Both the position numbers and the translations under genes were made by a program. Shown here piece after piece: positions 56,380 through 64,000 of a stretch of 64,000 bases of DNA. Source of the stretch: Magicicada septendecula (lineage: Eukaryota > Arthropoda > Insecta > Hemiptera > Cicadidae); the NCBI GenBank assembly GCA_034769895.1, contig CM068372.1, positions 385,980,282-386,044,281 on the forward strand, read 5' to 3'. The notes below the pieces were generated by a model. That model had not been told where the DNA came from. It made no database searches and worked only from the letters and a program-made list of their open reading frames with translations. The number at the start of each line of letters is the position of its first letter. The stretch's first letter is position 1.

Positions 56380-56820
56380 TTAATATCAGGTAGACAGAAG
56401 GTGTACTGCTTCGGTAAACAAACACATGCGTTTCTGAATTGCCGGGACTTTTATAAAGAAATGCATATAGCTTTTGTTGACTTTGGGAATGACTTTCATA
56501 CATTAGACAGAAATTTGCTGTGACAAGTATTAGAAAAACAGTGATAACCATACAAACTTATATAGACTGTACAAGTCCTATTTAACGGAACAAGAATAGC
56601 TGTTAAATATAACTGGATGATATCTCAACGAATATCTGCCAATCAAAGTGTTACACACGGGTGCAGTATATCACCTACACTTTTTAGCATTTATATTGAC
56701 TATGTAGTAAGGAAATATAAACATCTAGTAACCCTTATATTAAACTATCACGAGACAGATATTTGAATGTACTGTTGTTTGCTGACAACTTGTTTGCAAC
56801 TCAAAATACATAATTTGTTT
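56380..56820 (+). pseudogene. LINE reverse transcriptase fragment, opposite strand
   Basis: Plus strand reads MHIAFVDFGNDFHTLDRNLL (motif A), QSVTHGCSISPTLFSIYIDY (motif B) and RYLNVLLFADNLFATQN (motif C, FADD changed to FADN). Broken by several stops. Confidence 0.7.
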
Positions 56821-56824
56821 TATA

Positions 56825-57985
56825 AATATCTGTTTTTTTTAACTTTCACCACATTTGCAAACAAGACAATATGGCATTTGTATATTGTACTGTACCTACA
56901 AAAACCAAGGTAATGGTACTTGTAGAAGAGGTAAGACAATTGAGGGGTGTAGATGCAAAACTCACACTCAATTTGTTCAAACTTTCGGAAAAATGAAAAA
57001 CTTAATACACTCGACACACACGAGATATTGGTGCAAAATGTTTTTCATAATAAGTTAGTTGCCATATGAACTACTTGCACACATCCCCAGACTATTAGTA
57101 GATGAGATAAAGCTAGAAAATAAGTTTCAATTATGGAAATTGTGAGTTTTGCAGCAAACTTTGTTTAAATGTGAGTTTTTCATTAAACTGCTATGCCGAA
57201 CGTTAGTTATGAACCAAAAACGTTTATCTAAAACAAAACAACAAGAACCAAGAAAAATAAATCTTAAAAGAAAAATAAACACACTATAATATTGTAAACA
57301 ACCTTTAATTACAGGTAGACCAAAACAAAACCTAGTATTACATTTTGTATTTGAGATAAAACTAATCAAAATGTACATAAAAATCAAAGATTATCAAAAT
57401 ATTTAGGGTACACAAAATGACTAGGATAAACTTTGAACTAACAAAACTAACTTTTAAAATAAACTAAACTTTTTAACTATTGGTGCATGTTTTGGGTGTT
57501 AAACGGGCTACCTGATTGGTTGAACTGGACAGTTTTGAGTTTTGCTGCAAAACAGCTGTTGGTTAATGTGACTTTTGTTTCAGAACGTTACTTTCAACAT
57601 TCATTTAAAGCCTTAAAATGTTACTTTTTGACCAAAATACTACTATAGGTCAATTTGCCTTCACAAGATGAACGCGGTGATATCCATAACTCAATATCGC
57701 AAAAAATTGAATAATGTGAGTTTTGCATCCAGTATTCTCAAATGAAAATTTATATTGGCCATAATAAGAATTATGATATTGATGTTAGGTTAGGTAAGTT
57801 CCAGACGATTTGTGGGCTAATCAACCGTATATGTAGAAACAAGGTACGAAATTAAAGTTTTACAGAGTTATGGCGGTCCTTGTACTGTCCTGTGTGTGAG
57901 AATGATAAAGACTAAAGGATTATAAATAACGGTGGAAAGAACACTTACAAGGAATGTCAGATTCCAGGCTGTCCAAACAAATCTG
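56825..57985. other. No gene recognised
   Basis: Short ORFs only. Confidence 0.4.
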
Positions 57986-58047
57986 GAAATTGTAAATTTA
58001 TATAAATATAAATACCTTATAGTCCGTCTTGCGGTCTTGTAGTTTTT

Positions 58048-58100
58048 CAATATGTATCACTACATGTTTCGAAAGTAAACTTTCATCATCAAGTATATTG
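58048..58100 (-). ncRNA. Hammerhead-ribozyme-like motif 5 (one core change)
   Basis: Minus strand: CAATATAC, TTGATGA (first core base C changed to T), stem II GAAAGT/ACTTTC, GAAAC, AT, GTA, GTGATACATATTG. Stem I (CAATAT/ATATTG plus AC/GT) is intact. Confidence 0.5.
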
Positions 58101-58574
58101 TAAACTTCCTCCTATTTTTTAGGGCTCGTTAGTGAAAGTAAAAAACAATAATTAATTAAACAACATAACACAAATGTACTAGTTAATACGATTAACACCG
58201 ACATAATATCCCGTAGCAGTGCGCACTGTACTATTGTCAACACACAACTGAGTGGGCTTCAAAGTTCATTATTTGTCTTCATTAATGTGTCGTGTAATAT
58301 ATTGGATTTAAAAAGTAGTTGGTCATTGAGTAAACACTTGTTATTAATTTTGGAAGCTCTGTAAATTTCGAATTCTTCTAGAGCATCCATGAGTTTGCCT
58401 TTGCTACATATGTGTAAGGGTACTAAATTATCTGTGAAACTAGAGTAACTATGGTTTTAATTTACAAGACGCACGGCGAATGTCGACTTCAAATTTCTAA
58501 TGTCCTTTTCGGCATATGTTCTTTGAATCTTTCTAAAAATTCAAAAAAATTTTTACCTTTTGTATTCAAAGGTA

Positions 58575-58627
58575 CAATATACCTGATGATGAAAGTTTAC
58601 TTTCGAAACATGTAGTGATTCATATTG
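58575..58627 (+). ncRNA. Hammerhead-ribozyme-like motif 6 (complete core)
   Basis: CAATATAC, CTGATGA (58583-58589), stem II GAAAGT-TT-ACTTTC, GAAAC, minimal stem III AC/GT around AT, cleavage triplet GTA, then GTGATTCATATTG closing stem I by AC/GT and CAATAT/ATATTG. All invariant core bases are present. It is the best hammerhead candidate in the window. Confidence 0.7.
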
Positions 58628-59494
58628 AAAAACTACAAGACCGCAAGACGGACTATAAGGTATTTATATTTACTAGTGGTCGCCCAGTGGTCGAAATCCG
58701 ACCGTAATTCATTAAATTTTTAAGTTTGAACGTTATTGAGGTTCTTTTGTTAAAGAGTATACCTCTATAATCATTGCATATAATTTTTTTAAATTTTGTT
58801 CTATTACGTCAGCTGCGAGCGTGTACAAATACGTCATTAGCGTGTGTTGTTTGCCTTAATTCCCTGCAATGCCTATGAAATTTAAAATTTAATGTTAGTA
58901 ACAGTTGAAAAAAAAACACAATTACAGCTTGTATTCGTATTTATTTTTTGATATAATTCATTGTCAGTTTTAATTTTTTCATGTTATTATTGAATCAATT
59001 AAACGCTAATAAAAATGAGACTTGACATTCATAGAAGTATAAGATACATTGTTTTCAATTCCAGTGGATTACATTTCATTTTTGGTAAGGTACAAAATTC
59101 GAAAACAGTTTGAAGATTATCTGCTACAAAGCTTATATAATTTTTTAATTTTTTTTTCTATGCATTAATTTTCGAGTTATTTGAAAAATAGGAAAGATAG
59201 GAAAAATGAGGTTTAGCTTGGCTAAGCCATATTTAAAAAGCAATAACGCGTTTTTTGACATTTCCTTGGTTTTTTTTATTGCCATACTGACCAGGTTTCG
59301 CCAAGGCTACACAGTTATTTTGCCTATCTTTTTCGAATTATATAAAATTTAAATAAAAAATTAATACAAAATAAAAAATGAAATAAAAAATTCGTGCCTC
59401 GTATTTTTTCATATATTTTTCATTTAATCAAAAAAACCGGGCGCTTAAAAAAATAAATGTTTTCCATTGAACTTAAAATAGTTTGAAAGTGAAT

Positions 59495-61733
59495 TTAATG
59501 ATTCAGAACTTCTGTGTAAACGATGTTTTTTGTAAAAACTCTTTCATCATTTGTTAAATGCCCTTGGCCATTATATTCGGAAATATAAAATCTCAAACCA
59601 TCGAATGATCGAACTCTACTTGCTGCGACGTACAATTGACCATGTGTAAAAACTGGCTGCCTCAATAAAATTCAAATTTTTTCGAACGTTTGTCCTTGAG
59701 ACTTGTCATCGCAAATGCAGGTATAATTGGAAATTGAGTTCTTTGAAAGTTAAATGGTAAAACAGTACCGGAATATGTCAAGTTTATACGTGGAATCAAA
59801 ATTCTCTTATTGCGTGCGGTTCCAGTTAAAACTTCGCAATCAATAGCATTACGATGCATACACTTGATGCGCATTCTTGTTCCGTTGACTAATCCTTCCT
59901 TTGTATTTAAGTTTCTGATCAGTAATACGATGCAATTAACTTTCAATACTAACTTATGTGGTGGCAAACCACTAATAGTCAAAGAATTCAAAAACTCTAC
60001 TGGATAGTTATTGATTTCATTGTCATCATCACAAATTATTTTATCGTAGCTATGATATGTTTTCTGTTCACCTGGTATTCGATTAAGTATATCAGTATTA
60101 ATAAAAGTACAATCATCATTTTTAGGTGCTAAAATAACTGACTTCAATATGTTATCTGAGAGTATGTTTTCGGAAATATTTCCATACACCTCATTAATAA
60201 TACTACTTTATCTCCTATTAATTGCTGAGGTATTTCAATAATATTTTCACCAAACTGAGGGAATTGTGGGGCTTCATCATTACCAATTTTTTTCAAGAAT
60301 TCGACAAATTATATTTCACTTGGTAAGGCTCTCATATTTTGAGTAAACGTTACTTAATGAAAATAAACAAATTTATGCCAACTCGTGACACAATTTTCAA
60401 TTTAAGTTGCACGTGATCCATGTGGGACAACTGGTAAGATTTGCCGAAAATCACCGCACAGAAGTATCGTTTTCACTCCAAATGGTTTATGTTTATCATT
60501 TTCATCGCATAGATCCTGCAATAGTCTATCTATGATTTTCAACACTTGCAGTGGGCACATAGAAATTTCATCAATAATTATCAATGATGATGAATTTATG
60601 TAACGTCCATCGCTACTATTTGCGGTAATATTCGCTACAGAATTTTCCAAAATAGGTATAGGCAATTTAAACACATTGTGTAAAGTTCTACCTCCAAGTA
60701 ATAGAGTTGAAGCTATGCCACCGAACGCTGTTGCAATGCAGCTAAGATTAAGCGAATTTAATTTGTGAATGATTGCTGTTTGTGTGAATGTTTTTCCACA
60801 ACCTGCATGAGCGGTTAAACAAAAAACATTAGATCCAGTATCATGGTGCAAAACTTCACGAATCACACAATCAATTAGATTACGCTGTTCAATATTTGCA
60901 GTTTCATAATGCTCACAGAACAGAAACTCTTGTTCTATTGGATCAATAGCATTTGCTTCGTCTGTTCTCTGCGAATACGTGGGAACTGGTAAACCAAGTT
61001 CTTGACATGACAAATTATGAACATTCAAAATATCTTCAATTTCTAATAGAGCTGTGTTAAAGGATACTTCTTCCTTGTAATCTCTCAAAAAATCTTCACT
61101 AAGATATACTTTAAATTCATTCCATAACGCCAATGCATTGGCTGGCACATTTAATGCACAAATGTAACCAAATAAATTTCGCATTTGTTTCGGTGAATGT
61201 AATTCTTTTGCTTCATTTAAACATTCGCGCCATTCATTATCATTTGAAGCAATGCCGCGAGCATGGCACGCTTCAACAAAAGATGTGTGTATAATTCCAT
61301 TGTATGTTCTAACATCTTCAAATGATTTTGGACCACAGACATGTAATAAAAGCAATCGTAAATGGAAAAGTTCGATGTCTTTTGGTGATACTACATATAT
61401 GCGTGTAATGATTTTATCACCTCCACGCCTTCTCTTCTTCCATTTTTTTCGGGAATCTTCCCACACATAATGCAAAGGAATTTCAATATACTTATATTCA
61501 TGCGCTGATGGAGCTGATCGATTCCATTCAAAAAATGCTAATAATTTTGTTTGTCTTGCATTTTCAATTGCTTGACGTTCTTGCCCTTCTCGAAAGTAAA
61601 CATCCTGTCTACGCGGTAAATGAATGTCAAGTCTAACGATGACATGTGATTGAAAATTCATAGATAATTCATAGATAGATTGATCATTCGTAGATGCGCC
61701 ATACAGCTTCAGTTGATCCGACATAACGGTCAT
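59495..61733 (-). pseudogene. Helitron Pif1-like helicase domain, broken
   Basis: The open piece 60402-61733 holds Walker A HAGCGKT (309-315), Walker B LIIIDEIS (384-391) and LCGDFRQILPVV (426-437). After SRAT come in-frame stops (near 60400, 60350 and 60310), then a frameshift near 60185 and a second open piece (59662-60189; NCIVLLIRNLNTKEGLVNGT, NFQRTQFPIIPAFAMT). A further frameshift precedes SQGQTFEKI and THGQLYVAASRVRSFDGLRF, ending at the stop 59497-59495. The helicase unwinds donor DNA during rolling-circle transposition. With this many breaks no functional product is expected. Confidence 0.85.
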
Positions 61734-63612
61734 TTAAAAAATTTTTAACTTCATCAATTTGTATTTCTTGACCTGGTTCATTTCTCTCTGAACCTAATTC
61801 AACAGGTGCACTGTCATAGCCTTTATACACGTATTTATAAATGTATTTAACACTTTTAACTGTAGTGCATACTTCAACATTTATATGGCAATTAAATTTG
61901 ACAAGTAAATACGGATTGTATGGTACAACATAACGATTGTCGAGGCAACTACCGCGAACTTCAGCATTAATACCATTATCACGCCTTCTGTATAATGGAT
62001 ATCCATTTAATGATTCACATGTAAATTCATTAAATCGTTTTGGATAATCTTTTGTGCATTTTCCATCTCTCATACATACAGAATTTGGATGAAGTACACG
62101 GCATGGGCCATGCATCTTTTGTTTTACAACATATTCATGTAATGTAGGATGTGTTTGAATGTTAGGAATCTCCGCAGATACAACTTTATCAATATCGGTA
62201 GCGTTAACAATTTTATCTTGCTCATTTAAAGAGAGTAAAATGTGAGCATGAGGCAATCCTCTCTTTTGAAACTCAATTGTATAAATGAGTGCTTCAACTT
62301 TACCGAAGATTTTTTTTAGTGTAAGGCCCTCAATTAATGCTTTCAGTTTGGACTTGAATACACGCACAACAATATCAGGTCGAAAATTAGCTGACTCACC
62401 TACACCAATATTGCTAACTATTTCAGGCCAACTTGGATTGCAAGTCATTGTAATGAACAAAGAAGGCTTTCCGAAATGTTGCACAACTGACATTGCATCT
62501 AAATAATTTTGATACATATTTCTTGGAGATCCATCGAATGAAGATGGTAAAAATACTCTACGGCCAACATTATTGGCATTGGGGTTCAATTCTAAATAAT
62601 CTGTTAAATTGTTGTAAACTTCAGACCTAAGACTTATTTGATTTTGTCGAATTAAATGTAACCTTGTGCCCTCTATTCTCACATACATATCAACTATCCA
62701 CTGCAGAAATAATTTTTGTGAATGGTGCAACATGCTAAAATCTTCTCTAATTGCAAGTCGATAGGCTGCATACTGAAGCATGGTTAATTTATTTCTGGGC
62801 GCTCTTGAATTAGATGTAGTTGGTACATTATGAGAAATATTGATATGCCACGCAGTATCACCATTTGCAAAAAGTAATGGATACTCTAAAGGGTCCAATG
62901 ATGAATCCAAAACAGAGATATTTTTAATGGTACCATTAACTTTTGAAAACGAAACCATATTTCGTTCAAACGGTGGCTCACCATCAACTGTACTAAATAT
63001 TACTGCTACATCAGTTTGAACTGCATCATTATAACGGCGTAGATCTAAATCACGATTTACTTTAATGAGCATACAAATTTCCTTATTTTGATTTTCAACT
63101 CTGTGACAATGATCTTTCATTGCAATGAATGACCGAACGAAAGGATTAATTCGTTCCAATTCAAGAGAGATTTCGCGCATTATATTGTTATTGCATGTTT
63201 GATTATAGTGTTCACGTAATCTATAATTGACAGCAGTGTCAACATCATAAAAATATAATTGCGCATAACATGGTGAGCGACCATATCCAGCAGTCATTGG
63301 ACCTGATCTGTGATAAAAAACATCATGTATTTTAAAATGATACACTCCACGCGTAACTGTATCCGAAATTTTAGCTTCTGAGCTAACCATAGCAAATGAT
63401 GAATTGTATTTATGAATGTTTTCAAAATAATTTGTTGACTTTCTTTTTATTGAAGGTTCATTTGAAGTAAGTCCATCATACAATGATTTAAAGTATTCAT
63501 TTTGACTTAAGGCCGGTAATATTGCTTTACCCTTATGACAACATGAAGTGAATGCAGTCCTTTCACCTAAAGTGACCTCAGATTCGAAATGTTTTGCATT
63601 GCAAAACCTGCA
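61684..63612 (-). pseudogene. Helitron zinc finger and HUH Rep domain
   Basis: After the stop at 63615-63613 the frame reads CRFCNAKHF, then CCHKGKA (Cys-rich finger), then 599 residues from Met 63483. FITMTCNPSWPEI is at 343-355, the HUH motif GLPHAHI (His 412 and 414), CHINVEVC at 532-539, and the two-Tyr motif YIYKYVYKG (547-555). These are the nicking and joining residues of Helitron Rep, all present. The frame ends at EAVWRIYE because of a 19-bp insertion that shifts the helicase into another frame. Confidence 0.88.
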
Positions 63613-63936
63613 TTATAAATGCATTAACCCACAATCAAAAGTATTAATATTTCTTGGAATGACATTCAGTGCGCATTTAAATGTATCCCTCAAAATAATT
63701 TCATCATTTTGTATACTATTTACACTATTTAAATTTGCATTTGGTCTATTATCATTTTGACTTCCACGCGAATATATATTCCTTCTTCTTTGTCTCTCAC
63801 TCCGACCCGTCAATGTTATACTATTTACATTATTTAAATTTGCATTTGGTCTATTATCATTTTGACTTTCACGCGAATATATATTCCTTCTTCTTTGTCT
63901 CTCACTCCGACCCGTCAATGTTCTATGTCGAGGCAT
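63613..63936 (-). pseudogene. Helitron N-terminal segment with a duplicated 35-residue unit
   Basis: Starts MPRHRTLTGRSERQRRRNIY. A 35-residue, Arg/Asn-rich unit is present twice in tandem (105 bp, DNA 63716-63820 and 63821-63925) with only a few base differences. It ends CGLMHL and a TAA, after which the same frame continues into the zinc finger, so the stop is a point lesion. Confidence 0.75.
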
Positions 63937-64000
63937 AATGGAAGTAGGTGCGAATATCTGAAAGTAAAAAAAAAATTTTTTAAATAGGCAGTCATTGAGG

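Larger units (their letters stand above)
57990..58672 (-). mobile_element. Penelope-like fragment with inverted hammerhead-bearing arms, cut by a Helitron
   Basis: Arms of about 110 bp are inverted copies: plus-strand TAGTCCGTCTTGCGGTCTTG on the left, CAAGACCGCAAGACGGACTA on the right. The minus strand between them reads IQRTYAEKDIRNLKSTFAVR, NLVPLHICSKGKLMDALEEF and INNKCLLNDQLLFKSNIL (58270-58540), which resembles the C-terminal GIY-YIG endonuclease region of Penelope-like proteins. The right arm stops at 58672 where the Helitron 3' end begins. Confidence 0.65.
58673..64000 (-). mobile_element. Helitron (autonomous type, decayed), 5' end outside window
   Basis: Minus strand. The 3' terminus at 58673 reads GGTCG-GATTT-CGACC (hairpin, 58689-58703), 12 bases, then CTAG, followed by host T: the canonical Helitron end. 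Coding remains from 63936 to 59495 encode a zinc finger, Rep and helicase. The AT-rich stretch 58710-59494 is its 3' UTR, with no gene seen. The 5'-TC end is not within the window. Confidence 0.85.

Overview
The window looks like AT-rich, intron-poor eukaryotic repeat DNA, most likely from a large insect genome. The basis is an arthropod-type Polinton/adintovirus-like element, RTE-, Jockey/CR1- and Penelope-type retroelements, mariner, Mutator and Helitron relics, and many microsatellites. I cannot name the species. I see no ordinary host gene. Nearly every recognisable coding segment belongs to a mobile element or an endogenous virus-like element.

Left end (1 to about 8665): the right part of a Polinton/adintovirus-like element, all genes on the minus strand and packed with ATGA-type overlaps. 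From its right end inward it carries a chromodomain integrase, a packaging ATPase, a DUF8207-like protein, a repeat-containing fibre-like protein, a PLA2-like/basic protein, an adenain-like protease, a penton-like protein split by one TGA, a 52-residue ORF, a double-jelly-roll capsid protein, and two tandem copies of a small 'DFQ-F' protein. PolB is not in the window and would lie to the left. The right end is built of tandem repeats.

Middle (8665 to about 57900): a mosaic of broken LINE 3' ends (several ending in GAT, GAA or ATT trinucleotide tails), solo LTRs of one family flanked by ATAT/ATAA, a Mutator-like transposase relic, mariner derivatives, a 164-bp satellite with a three-monomer higher-order period, a 0.65-kb array of GTTTAAC-type repeats, foldbacks, minisatellites, and a 1.1-kb non-autonomous Helitron bracketed by direct repeats. 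Hammerhead-ribozyme-like motifs occur near 16.9, 19.7, 19.97 and 41.6 kb.

Right end (57900 to 64000): a Penelope-like fragment with divergent hammerhead motifs in its inverted arms, entered by an autonomous-type Helitron (minus strand). The Helitron's 3' hairpin and CTAG end lie at 58673-58703. Its zinc-finger/Rep (HUH, two-Tyr) and Pif1-like helicase reading frame is broken by stops, a 19-bp insertion and further frameshifts.

All calls come from reading the sequence by eye. No database search was run.
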